Assembly: GCA_015680905.1 (NCBI GenBank)
Contig: CM027379.1
Span: 90,233,501 to 90,297,500, forward strand
DNA from: Coptis chinensis
Taxonomy: Eukaryota; Streptophyta; Magnoliopsida; Ranunculales; Ranunculaceae
Length of the DNA stretch: 64,000 nt
Reading direction: 5' to 3'
Made by a program: the position numbers and the translations under genes. This document shows, piece by piece, positions 21,964 to 33,183 of this stretch. Positions within the stretch are counted from its first letter, which is position 1. Each line of letters starts with the position of its first letter. Below the pieces are notes generated by a model. It saw only the letters and a list, made by a program, of their open reading frames with translations. It had not been told where the DNA came from and ran no database searches.

Positions 21964-23424
21964 TGATAAGTATTAAATTGGACTTACTCCAACTCACACT
22001 TATATCAATTATCTTACCCTCGATTTATGTTGAAATATAGTTCGAGTAAAGGAATCGTCCCATGCCTAACATTGAAGCACTTTTGGTTCACAACTTAGCT
22101 AGACTACTCAAGAGAAACCTTAAATGAGAGAAGGCTTTAGGTGGAAATTTTTACACTACACTTTACTTATTTTAATTATAAGTTACAAAAGTTACTAATA
22201 ACAAATTTATTCTAAAATGACTAAAGAAGATAGAAGAGAGAGAAGTATGGAGGATTGATTTACCATGTGATTCAAACTACTATTAATGAAAGACATATTT
22301 CAATTGTTAGTTTTCATATTCACCTTGATTCATAGACAAATCAAAGTGAATAATTAAACTTTGATCCCTAAGAATTTCTAAATCTCTAAAAAGATTCTAC
22401 TAGCATGAGAGATTAAATTAGCACCCTATCTCTAGAACACTTCTTCAACCTCTAGTATGTTTTCCACTTCTAACTATTTTGTAATTGAAGTAAAAATCAA
22501 ACTTGTTAAATTTTAAGCAATTGAGTTACACCTTCATTAGTAGAGTTATTCTGACATGGGTTTATCTAACCCTTCCACAAATGATGAGTTAGCTTATGGT
22601 GAGATAACTACAACTAATGAAAATAAAGAAGAAGAAGGAGAGAGTGAAGGGCTACAAGGCCACAAATCACAAGTAAATTGGCAAATTTATTTAGAACACC
22701 ACCCCTCCTATTTATAGTTTTAAAGGAGTGAAATGGGTGGCCAAGATTACATCTTACATTTTAAATCCAAAGGTTACAAATTAATCTACTTTTATAATAG
22801 AATTTATTTAATCTAAATGGAGAAAGTGGGTGAATAGTAATTCCCATTACAAGATAAATAATTAGGAGTGGTTTGTGCATGTATTAAGTGGAGAAAGTGG
22901 GTGATTACATAAACTTCCACTTAATGACATCATGATGAATAGTAATTGGATTTTTACTTTGTCTTGGTTCGGACCTATTTTAATTCTTAGTCTAGTAAAT
23001 TGATAGGACCTATATAACATTGTGTAGAGCTTGTCATGCTGATCGTTTTGACAGGTCACACGCCCAAAACGGAGTTTGGAGTCAAAAGATATGATTTTTT
23101 GATGTTTCGTTGACTTTTATGCAAGATTTGACTAGGGTTGACCTGGAATTGACTATTTTGACCAGGCTTCATGGGCTTGATTATGATCCTTTTTTCAGCT
23201 TCCAATGGGCTTCTTTTGGAATTGATAAAAAGGCTGTGTTTCCAATTAGCATATTCACCTTGTTTCCATGCCAAAATGCCGGTTTTGTTGAAATTTCATC
23301 ATTTACGTGTCGAAACCTGCAAAAGCATGGAAATATATATAATTAATTTGCATTTATTACACACATAATTAACCAATATGTAATATCTGTATAGGGTTTA
23401 TATTATATTTTTGGGTGCTTATCA
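21964..23424 (-). repeat. 5' LTR of element C
   Basis: A 1461-bp LTR. On minus it starts TGATAAGCACCCAAAAATA and ends AATACTTATCA next to the primer site. On the plus strand its right edge abruptly joins element D's gag at 23425, showing that C is inserted into D. No second copy of this LTR lies in the window. Confidence 0.8.
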
Positions 23425-24020
23425 CTTCGGTAGACGATTCATGAGTATGTTGGCGACATAATTGAATTTTCAGAAGCATTTCAGTAGTTTTCTTCTAAGT
23501 GGAGAATTTGACCATGAAAGATTGCACAAGTTTGTTCCATGTGTCGATGGATTGTGGCAGTTGACCTGCTAGCCAGCCAAACTGAAGCTTTATCAGGTAA
23601 GGTGAAAGGAAACAAACTTGGCAAGACTTGTTCGTTAGAGACGGATGGATGTTGGAAAGTGGTGGCGACTTGTTGAATCCTACGAAGGTGATTGTACGGT
23701 TTCTCATAGTCTAAACCATGATAAACAGGTAACAATTCGAATACGTTGGGCGGGATTTGAAAATCACCCGCAATCTCCTCGATTTTGATGCAGGAAGAAA
23801 GTCCTTCCTATAAAGCTGTATAGAAATCCGAAAGGGGCTTCTCAACTGGTGGAGGGTCGTCGGCCATAACAAATGGAGTTAATGGCGACAAAGGATTCTG
23901 ATGATTACTATTAACAGATGAAGTACTTTGTTGATGTGAGAACTTACGCAAATGCTTATCGTATTTTCACTTACGATAAGTATATTCAAATTCTTTATTA
24001 TTACCAGACTTTTATCTCAT
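23425..24020 (-). pseudogene. gag 5' part of element D, truncated by C
   Basis: The ATG at 24020 is the position equivalent to C's MRLRSG start, but the third codon is a stop (MR*KSG). The SPLTPFVMADDPPPVEKPLS stretch (start-like ATG at 23867) leads into LPVYHGLDYEKPYNHLRRIQ and FPFTLPDKASVWLA. One in-frame TAG occurs about 20 residues after 23867. Homology ends abruptly at 23425 where C's LTR begins. Confidence 0.72.
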
Positions 24021-24397
24021 GCAAGCATAAAATTAAATTTGAGACACAAAAAGAACTTATTTTTACATGAATTTTATCATTTACGTAATTATTAGAAGTG
24101 AACAACGTTGGCCTATGCTTTCGCTAATGTAGCAGTGAAGCGAGAAATACGTGTGCATAAACTAACAGTCAGGTCACATGAGAGATATGAAGGAGGTTTT
24201 CCGTGCAAGCACGTTCCTTAATTAGATAACCTCAATCTTTCAAGTTTTTTAGACACCATTGGAATATGATTATGATTTATGATTTTTTTTAAATTTATTT
24301 ATAATTATTATTATTTATTTTTTAAAATTATTTACAAATTATGCATAGGATAAAGGCACAAAATATTTATTATTATTATTAGCATTACTATTAGTTT

Positions 24398-24463
<66 letters not shown>

Positions 24464-25708
24464 TTTTAATTTTTTTTTTTTTTTTTAATTTTAAATTTTT
24501 TTTCAAGTGTAAGTTACTATATACGCATATAAAATCTAATCATGCAAACATAGTTCATTCATACGCAGCTATAGACGGTAGTATGTGAAAAGATTCTACT
24601 CATACGTATATATATACTAATAGGCAAAGATGTATCATCAATGTAGATTTCTATATTAACAGTCAAATATACATCAGTAATAGTATATGGAGGCTAATAG
24701 GCAAATATGAATTACGTATATGTATATCTACGTTAATAGGCGAATCGAAACCACTCATACGTATATATATACTAATAGGTAAAGATGGATCACATATATA
24801 AAAACTAAACATGCAATGTTAAATAATATACTACCCTAAACGACACATATTTTGCATAATAATTTGATTTCGTCAATACTCTCAGTGAGATTGCGAATGT
24901 CATATAGAGAGCAGTTTCACCCCGAAGGGCTTAAAAATAACTTACCCAACTAAGATTTTAACCCTCGTTGGAATGTTCTCCTCTTTCATGACAAAATCAA
25001 ATTATTGAACAAAACAGTGCACTGATATATAGATAGATGCTAAGCATGCAATAACATCCACTGATACGTATATATGTTGTAAACATGCAAACAAAGTTCA
25101 CACATGTGTATATATAGGCTATTATGCAAATAATAATATACAACATGGCAATATTAAGAAACGGGAGTGTTAGGAGTTGAAACCTGGAAATGCCCGTGCT
25201 ACGCTTGTAAATAGCGTCTTCAATAGTCTTGAAGCACATTCGTATTCTATTGGAACACGATACGAGTACTGTTCTAGGTCTGTGAAGTGAATTGGAAGGT
25301 CCGCACCAAAACTCGACCTGATCAGTATCAATTTGAGCATGGGTGCGCTATGAAATAGGCACGACAAGGCGCGGATCGCGATTTATTTATTTGTTTATTT
25401 TTTTTGGGTAGACTTTTTACTGTACTAGATTGCGAGGCACGCTTTAGATAAGGCAATTTAGAGCGTGTGCATGCTCTCAACTATTTGCATTGAGCTGGAA
25501 ATTTTCCAGTGATTTTCCAGTGGTTCAAATATTGGGTTTTTCAACTCGTATGCAACCTGGAATGATAAAAAAAAAAAAAAAATCTTGGATCAATAGTAAA
25601 ACATGTATAAAATGTGAGCGAAAACCAAATGCAAAATTAAAAGAAAGAAATGAGATGAAAGGGCGGAGCTTTTCCCACTTGGTATGCTGTTTCTCAGGCA
25701 TTTAGGAT
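24021..25708 (-). other. Leader of element D, with poly(T) and tandem repeats
   Basis: Non-coding. It holds a very long, nearly uninterrupted T tract (about 24400-24490), two copies of a segment starting CATACGTATATATATACTAA (24601 and 24756, period about 155), and the conserved block shared with C's leader (24885-25000). GC-rich motifs lie near 25345-25460. No gene recognised. Confidence 0.6.
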
Positions 25709-25721
25709 GGTAACGGCGCCA
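25709..25721 (-). other. Primer binding site of element D
   Basis: Minus strand TGGCGCCGTTACC, tRNA-Asp type with one change, two bases from the LTR end. Confidence 0.75.
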
Positions 25722-25723
25722 AT

Positions 25724-26978
25724 TGATAATCATACTCTTGCATATGTAAAAATATAAGTTTTCACATGCACTCAAATACTTCACTCATGCACACGTTGAA
25801 ATATAATTGGAGTGAGGGTTTCGTCCTAAACCTAAGAGCTAAAACTCAAGTTAACAACCAAATGAAGATTTCTCTATAAGGGAATTATGTAAGCAGGATT
25901 TTACAAATATTTTAAACCTATTTTCCAAAGTGACTTAATTTGCAAGTTACTCAACTTAGATTAAACTAAAAATGAGAAACATAACAAAAGATAATTCTAC
26001 TAGATTACTTAATATTGCAATACTCAACTTAGAAATAACTTTAATTAATAATTTAGAATTGAAAACATATTATAAAATTAACATAATTTAACAAAACCAA
26101 AACAAAAATACAAAGGTGGAAACTTTCTACTCCATAAAAAACTAAACTACGAGCAAAAAGTTGTGCCTTGTTACTGAAGACATCTTTTTATAGCAAATGA
26201 AAGTGCTAATTCTCCATTCCTTCACGTGTATTTCCAATGCTCAATTTCACCCTTAAATGTGGAATCAAGACTGTCTTTTTCTTCCCACATAATTTGTATC
26301 CACCTGTCAAGAATTTGCACCAAAATTTGATTTGTATTTACCTAATCATGCCACCTAATCCTTTTCCACCTAATCAATCCACCACTTAGGAATTTGTGTC
26401 CTAATTAACAAGACTTTCACCTTATTAAATTTGATGACTTTTGTGCCAAGTTATGCACAAAAGTCTTTGATTCATTTCAATGCAACTTGAATTGTGCAGA
26501 AGCTTGACGTGTGAACTTGGTCACCAAATTCTGTGGGTCCGTATAGTGGGTCCCTCATGTCTCGACTAGTGGCTGGTCCAAAAGTTGACTTTTTACAAAG
26601 TCCCACCTATGTGTAGAGCTCGCCGCACTGGTCTTTCTGATGTTTCATTTTCCACCATTGGAGTCCAGGTTCGGCAAATACGAGCTTCGGAAGTTTGATC
26701 CTTTTCCGGCGCTTTGATCTTATTCTGACTTGAATTTGTCCTCTTTGCTTCCCTGGGCTTGAGTCAGGCTTCATTGAGCTTCACGTGGGCTAAATCGAAA
26801 TACATCATATAGACACACTATTTCGTGCTTAAATACTAGCTTTTATCCTCATTTTCACGTTGATTGCTTAATCATGTAAAAGCACGAAAATATCATTAAT
26901 TTATTATTATTAAATACAAAAATAACTAAAATATTATGTCTCTATGGAGTTTTATATTATAGTTTTGGGTGCTTATCA
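25724..26978 (-). repeat. 5' LTR of element D
   Basis: A 1255-bp LTR. On minus it starts TGATAAGCACCCAAAACTA and ends GTATGATTATCA beside the primer site. Its start resembles that of C's LTR. Confidence 0.75.
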
Positions 26979-27112
26979 TCAATTATACCAAGACCTTAGC
27001 TAGGTCACTCATATCAAGACCTTAACCAGGTCACTTATACCAAGACCTCAGCCAGGTCTTGTAACACTCAAAGGTGGAAATGTAGTCGTTACAACTATTC
27101 TGTAACAGCAGC
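26979..27112 (+). repeat. 5' LTR of F, first fragment
   Basis: This carries ATACCAAGACCT(C/T)AGC(C/T)AGGTC repeats found again in the intact 3' LTR at about 51626-51700. It ends GTAACAGCAGC at the insertion point of E. The intact LTR reads GTAACAACAGCC at the same place. Confidence 0.75.
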
Positions 27113-27767
27113 TGTAGGGGGATTTCTGAGTATCCCCTGATCTTCCTCTGTACCTTGTGGTCTAGAAGCTTTTACTGAGTAGAGAAGTGATAAGATGATT
27201 GTGAGTTTAGGGTTGAAGCGCCTGGCGGTTGCCTAGGTATCTCGTTGTTTATTTAGGAGAATCAAACCCTATTTTGCATAGTTCCTAAGAGCGAATCCCT
27301 ATGATTTATATAGGAAAAGCTTTGAGAGTCTTTGGGTTAGGGCTATCCTTACCGCTTGTGAGTTCCCTTCCATCTTTGGACTCTACCTTCCTATTAGGAA
27401 TTCTCTCCTTATGGAAGTCTGAATCTAGACCATATCTTATGAGAGTTAGGTTTCCTTGCTAATCATTATGTCCCATCGTATATGGGAAGATTTTATCTAA
27501 AAGGTAACTCTTAAAGATATGCCATCACGATTCATTCCTTCTCATCAAAGATCGCCCTCTTCAGTTTCCTTCTATTTAGGAACTATCCATATCAGTTCCT
27601 AACGACTTGGAGAATTGTTATGTTTAGAGATGGTCAGTCACGTGCCTGGCACATGTCTACTAAATACTCGTGTTAAGCACGAGATTACTTATTCACAGAA
27701 CTGATCATGTGGTCCTCGTCTCATTCTGGACATCTATAGTCTTAGGTTATTTCCCATACACGTGTCA
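27113..27767 (-). repeat. 3' LTR of element E, U3 start missing
   Basis: It matches 47193-47844 along its length but diverges after CACGTGTCA. The first roughly 30 LTR bases on the minus strand, and any polypurine tract, are absent and replaced by unrelated sequence. Confidence 0.75.
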
Positions 27768-29047
27768 TCTGGACATTAGTATCTCTGCTATTCAAAATAA
27801 ATTTATGCCTGATGCCTCCTTATCTTCTGAAAAAGACACCGATGATGACATGCCTCCCGTTCATGAGCTTCCTTTTTTACTAGTGCCAGCTTTAGGTCAG
27901 TGTTCTGTTTAGCCTTCAACCATTCCAACTAATCCAACCACACAGTTTGTTCTTGAAAGTGAACCAGAAGTTCTTGACGATGGTGCAGTAGCAAGCACTG
28001 ATGGTAAACCAAAGTTTGATTCTACCCCTACCCAATAGGCTAAGTAAAGACTTAGCTCTCCAGTTCATGATTTGGAAAACAATTATTTTTAAATAATTAT
28101 TATATGGGTCTGTAATATTGAGCTATGTTGCTCACATACTATTTACTGAGCTCTGCAGCTCTTCTAGTTTATGCATGCATACTACTTACTTACTAAACTC
28201 TGCAGCTTTTCTAGTTTATGCATACATTTAAAGCATTTTATGTTATATGACATGTACTACTATGCATGTTATACCCTTGATGCCCCCAAAGTTCGTTTGG
28301 AACAATAATAGGTGACCCTAGTAGGCTAAACAGATTAAAATGGGGCATAACCAAAATCTAATCAGGATATCATAGGAGTCATTCAAGTTAACTGTAATTA
28401 AGAGTTTGATCGCAATAGAGACATATGTCATTGTGAAAGTAACTTGGCGTCATGAGCACGACACTATGTTTAATAACGACAGGTCCTATTTATTTAAAAA
28501 AATAAATAGGGTATCGCCAGAACAGCAGTAGGGGAGTCTTCCTCAGCGCCATCATGCCGATGTTCTAGGCCAATGATTGCATGCTAGGATCTGGATCCAA
28601 TCCAGATCTTCCCAGCAACCCCTATGTTTGATGTTTTGAAAGCTCCAGGAACTAGCATATAGTTCAGGCTCTCAAGAACACTATCTCTTGTTCCAAGTCA
28701 AACTGGCATACAGTTTACTGAACAGTTAGTGTGGTCAGATTCCTTAAAGGCTTAGCCCATCGAGGATAATCGCAGTTTAAAAGAACTGATGTACAGTTCC
28801 AGCTACATGGGGATGAGAGAGGAACTAGCATATAGTTCAACTTCCCCATACTCATTATCACTGGTTCTAAAGAAAATTCGCATACAATATTCTTGAAAAG
28901 ATAGTGAGAAAATAATTCCCTAAAGGCTTAGTCCATTGTGGATAACAAATAAAGAGCGTGCAAGGAATAAATTCGATTGCAAGGTGAAGAACCTTATTGA
29001 TGACTGGAGATAATGAACAATGTATAACAAAGCATGAAATAACAACT
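27768..29047 (-). other. 3' non-coding region of element E with tandem repeats
   Basis: No gene. It holds a short tandem duplication (about 28134-28230, CTGCAGCTNTTCTAGTTTATGCAT), a hairpin (CCTATTTATTT/AAATAAATAGG near 28487-28512) and a two-copy repeat of 173-bp period starting AGGAACTAGCATATAGTTCA at 28647 and 28820. The small open frame at 27670-27912 crosses the LTR edge and is not credible. Confidence 0.6.
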
Positions 29048-29119
29048 TTACTGATAGTACTTGCGAAGGTGCTGTGCGTTCCATGGTTTGACAAGAACGT
29101 CACCTTCTACAGTGCATAG
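29048..29119 (-). pseudogene. Integrase C-terminus of element E (left of insertion B)
   Basis: From 29119 down, the minus strand codes for the last residues of a Ty3/gypsy integrase, ending HLRKYYQ and a TAA stop (29050-29048). The frame continues exactly from the integrase fragment at 41756 on the far side of element B once one copy of CATAG is removed. This shows that B landed in the coding region 3' end and that E is older. Confidence 0.85.
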
Positions 29120-30624
29120 TGATAAGAGCCCAAAACTGTAGTTTTAACCCTTTAACAGTCATACTTTTAGACCAATTATGTGAGTAATAATTAAGAGTTA
29201 ACACTGATTACGTGTTTTTATGCATTTCAGGCTTCAAAGTCCATTATGTGCAGAAATGTGCCACTTTAGCGAGATAAAGGAGCAAAGGTCGGTTACTAAG
29301 GAGTTCCGTGATTAAAGGCCAAGTTTCGAGAAGACAAAGCCTTTCTAAAAGCCTGGTCAAAAGCTGAAAAGTCGACGCGGGCCGAAACAGCACACAAAGT
29401 CACCAAAACTTCCGAAGGACATATCTTTGGACTCAGACCTCGGAATGGGGCCTACCTTATGTCAAAACGACCGGCTCGGAAAGATCTTTTCAATGGTCTA
29501 AGCCTTGACCCAATCAGAGGAGCAGAAGTGGACGGAAAGTCTGTTGAAGCCAACTATAGCTGAAGAGGCCTTTTTGGACTGAAAGAATTGGGTTTTGGGC
29601 CTGATTCTCTGGCCCAAAACATGGCTCAAAGCCCATGCACGATTTTTGGATCTGAATGTATAAAAACAAAAGCTTAGCCCTTTGTTAATGGTAGATAGTT
29701 AGACCTAGAAATAGATTAGATTAGTAGCCTCCATTAATGAATTCTAGATCTAGTTTTTCATGTAGATTAATTAAGTTTAGTTCCATTTCAATTATTGTAT
29801 TAGATTAAACCTTTGAATCTTGTTCTTCATTTTGATTAGATTAAGAAAGTAGTATTTTTATCAATTTCGATTTTGTCATTTCCATTCCTAGATCTAATTT
29901 CAATTCCTGTCTTTATTTCATTTGAGTCATTAAATTAGATTTCATTATTGTTTAATTAAGTAAATTTCAATTCTTTATATCATGTTTAGTTTAAATGTAA
30001 TCGGAAATGATTGCGTAATGATTATCGGCTAAACCTCCATTAGAGGGGGTTGAGAAGCCTTGATGAAAGCTTGATTCTGAATATCGTAGAATCGTCGTAA
30101 TTTCCTTTCCACTCTAGAAACGATTAGTTCACCATGAGAATGGGTTTAATCGTTCACATGCTAGTTATGAATTGGTAGGAATGCCATGTGTAATTAGGGA
30201 TTAGGAAGAACCAATTGTTCTGCAAAGCAGTTCAATTCGGATTACGACGATTCGTCGTTAATAGGATTAAGTCGAGTTAAGGTGGAATCAATCCCCTCTA
30301 ACTCCTTATCATAGAATCAACGTAGCATTCCTTAGTTATTCCCATCGCCGACTAGTTGCATTTAGGTGGGTAGTTGCATCGCGTAGTCTAGTTGCCTTTT
30401 TTCAGTAAATCTCTCATTAGACTTTAAGTAGAGAGTACTTACACTTGAGAACATAGCATGCGGAAGGACTAAGAGTGGAACGAATCACTCTACTCCACTA
30501 TATCTCATAGACTTGAGAGTAGAATCTTTGATAAATATAGGCATCATAAGATTAGTTTAGTTTACTTACGTTTTGAGTTCATCGTTCATTTCGTAGGTAG
30601 ACTATTCAATTTTATCTTTAATCA
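29120..30624 (+). repeat. 5' LTR of element B
   Basis: Starts TGATAAGAGCCCAAAACTG, ends CTTTAATCA beside the primer site. A TATA-like box (GTATAAAAAC near 29657) marks a likely promoter. Confidence 0.93.
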
Positions 30625-30626
30625 AA

Positions 30627-30639
30627 TGGCGCCGCTGCC
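30627..30639 (+). other. Primer binding site of element B
   Basis: TGGCGCCGCTGCC, identical to the site in element A and one base from the tRNA-Asp complement. Confidence 0.82.
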
Positions 30640-31143
30640 ATCTTAGTTTCACTTTCGTATTGTTTTCGTAATGTTAGTACTGTTCTTAAAGTCTCATTAC
30701 ACCCACCCACCATTGTTTGATTCATACTGTGGTTGTCCATTTCAGAGTTGAAAAATTCCGGGTAAAAATTACAATCGGCTGGCTATCTTCATCTTCCTTG
30801 ACCATTAACTCACTGGACCTCGAGCGCGACCCACCCTAAAAACACTGTAATTTGAAAATTACCCGGAGCGCGACCGCGCCCTATCCGAGCGCACCCGCGC
30901 CCTTTGTTAATTTTTCCAGATTTCGACAGTTTTGATTCGAACTTTGATTTTTCATATTTTTTAGTGTTCTAACCTGTTATATACACTGAACACGTGTAAA
31001 CAAGACGCTATTCATAAGCGAAGCAAGGACGCAATCAGGTATTCCTTTCTTCCACACCTCGCTCTCCTGTTAGAGGTTTATACTAGTATATCAGAATTGT
31101 TTGGAGTGTTGATGTGTTTAGCTAAGTTTGGTTTTAGCCTTGT
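30640..31143 (+). promoter_or_regulatory. gag leader of element B with GC-rich motif
   Basis: About 500 non-coding bases. The block 30866-30903 (containing CGCGCCCTATCCGAGCGCAC) is nearly repeated at 37350-37391 in front of the third ORF. A further GAGCGCGACCC occurs at about 30823. Confidence 0.65.
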
Positions 31144-33183
31144 ATGAGATTAAGGTCCGGCGAACAAAAAACACCCGAACGTCATTACACAACAACGCAA
31201 CAAACAAGTCTATCTAGTATACCACCCACTACACCTCTAGCTACTATTTCACACACATCACGACCAATGCCCGACGAAAAGAGAGGCCTCTCTCGACTTC
31301 TACAAAGCCTTGAGGCGATAGCCCCAAATCGTGCATCATTCTAGCGGACCCACCGGGATTTCGAATCCCCCAAATATTTTAATTTGTTACCCGCTTTTCA
31401 TGGATTAGACCATGAAAAACCTTATCGGCTTACATCGCGAGGATTGAACAAGTCCTAACAACATTCCACCATCCTACGGTTGGTGCGGAACAAATTAAAT
31501 TAAGGGTATTCCCTTTCACCTTAGCCGATAAAGTGGTCTTGGTTAACTGCCCAAACGCCTAATTACGTGGACTCGTGGGCTAAACTTGTTCAATTTGTTT
31601 ATGGAACATTTTTACCCACCCCTAAAGACGGATGAGATGCTTTCCAAGATTCATTTCTTTTCGACAAAATCCTCATGAAACATTTTTAGAGGCTTGGAAT
31701 CGTTTCACCGATCTCCTTATAGAGTGTCCACATCATAACTTAGCGAAAGACACGTTAGTTCGTGCTTTTTTCAAAGGACTTCTACACCACCATAAAGAAG
31801 TCCTTGACATAATGAATGGGGTAGTTTCTTAAGCAAAGGAGCTTGGAGGCTTATAAATTTTTAGAGGACCAAACTAAAGCGAAATAACAACCGGGGGGTA
31901 GTGACGATTACTCCCGCTCGCTAGTTCTTCTTCAACAGATTAAAAGCTACCGGTATGTTTGAGGTTAAATCAGATCCCGAGCTTAAAACTCTAATTGAAT
32001 CCCTCACAAAAAGGTAGAGGCCATTTCAATACAACAAAAGCCAATCCCCGTCATGAATGTCAATTCAAATCCATGTAGTTTTTGTTGGAGCCCCGAGCAT
32101 CCCGACTCCCATCCCCTATAGCCTATGAACGGGCTTGTTCCATTAATAGTGAACCTAACGCCCGGGGAGACAAAATCCCAACTTCGTTGGAGAAATAACC
32201 AAAACGTCACACCTCAAGGGTACAATAACCAATATGTTAGGCCTCACGCATGCGGCTTTAACCAAGCCCCACTCGACAAGGGGCGGTCGGGGAATTTTAA
32301 TAATTATAACAACCAAGTGCAACCTCGACAAGGTCAAGCACAAGGTCAAAGTAGTTATAATAATTATAATGCTAGTAGAGGTATCGTCCGCAAATAATAA
32401 CTACCCAAATCCACCCATAAATAATTCACTTGAAATAGTTCGATCCACACCACCCGTGACTACTACACCCACACAACCGGATCGTCTTGACACCTTCATA
32501 CAAGTGAGCCAAAACTTTTCCAAACCATGGCTCAATCTAACCAACGAACTTCTACAATCCGTTAATAATTTAACCAAACAGTTGGCTCAAGATAAAGCCC
32601 AACCCAAAGGTGTGTTTCCAAGTAACGAAATACCTAATCCTAAAACAACAAATACAGCCTTTGAGGTAACCAATAATACTAGTAGTGAATATGAAAATGT
32701 AGGTGAGCTAAAGGCCATCACCACTCTCCGATTCGGCGAGTGGTTGATAACAAAGTAACTATGCCTATAGTTACCACACCAGTAGCCCCTACACCTGCTA
32801 TATTACTAGATACCGAAATAGAAACTGAAGAGCCTACCACTGTAGAGGTACCATTTACAACAAAACCTAAGAAACAGGAAGCCACGGTTAAACACCCAGG
32901 TAATACCATTACTAAATATAGACAGAAACCACCGTTTCCACAAAAATTAGCCGTGTTAACTAGGGATACAAATTACGAGGAGATTAGGGATGTTTTTAAG
33001 AACCTAACTATAAACCTTCACTTCCTCGAAGCTATAAAAAAGCTACCACACCATGCTAAGTTTCTTAAGGAATTGTGTACTACTAGGCGTAAGACCAATA
33101 TACCAAAAGACGCCTTTTTAACAGAACAATTCCCAACTCTATCTGAACATAATGGAATTGTTAAGTACAAGGACCACAATTAG
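31144..33183 (+). pseudogene. gag of element B, multiple frameshifts
   Basis: The start is at ATG 31144 (MRLRSGEQ), shared with C. Homology passes through FNLLPAFHGLDHEKP, TTFHHPTVGAEQIKL, FPFTLADK, NPHETFLEAWNRFTDLLIEC and LVRAFFKGL in three frames. A zinc-knuckle remnant CSFCWSPEH lacks its last Cys. A Gln/Asn-rich part (32125-32400) and the conserved end FKNLTINLHFLEAIKKLPHH (in 32740-33183) follow. Indels near 31345, 31440, 31560, 31850 and 32400 break the frame. Gag would build the particle and package RNA. Confidence 0.78.

Larger units (their letters stand above)
5079..23424 (-). mobile_element. Element C: Athila-like non-autonomous element, interrupted by A
   Basis: In minus-strand order it has a 5' LTR (23424 to 21964), primer site (21961-21949), leader, gag, protease, a linker relic, a first degenerate 3' module, a small membrane ORF and an ATHILA ORF-1-like gene (6475-6020) with a decayed downstream frame. 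Element A (6913-16032 with its duplication) sits between the small ORF and that gene. The right LTR edge abuts element D's gag, so C is inserted in D. No matching 3' LTR appears at the left; the element is lost or displaced somewhere below about 5.1 kb, and the left limit given here is approximate. No reverse transcriptase or integrase domain is recognisable. Confidence 0.65.
23425..26978 (-). mobile_element. Element D: 5' part of an Athila-like element
   Basis: It comprises a 5' LTR (25724-26978), primer site, a long AT-rich leader and the first part of gag, cut at 23425 by element C. The remainder is not seen in the window. The right LTR edge joins element F's LTR sequence at 26979, so D inserted into F's 5' LTR. 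Gag and leader are clearly related to element C. Confidence 0.75.

Noticed and set aside
27670-27912. Possible host exon
   Set aside because: It crosses the LTR edge of element E and has no recognisable domain or splice context.
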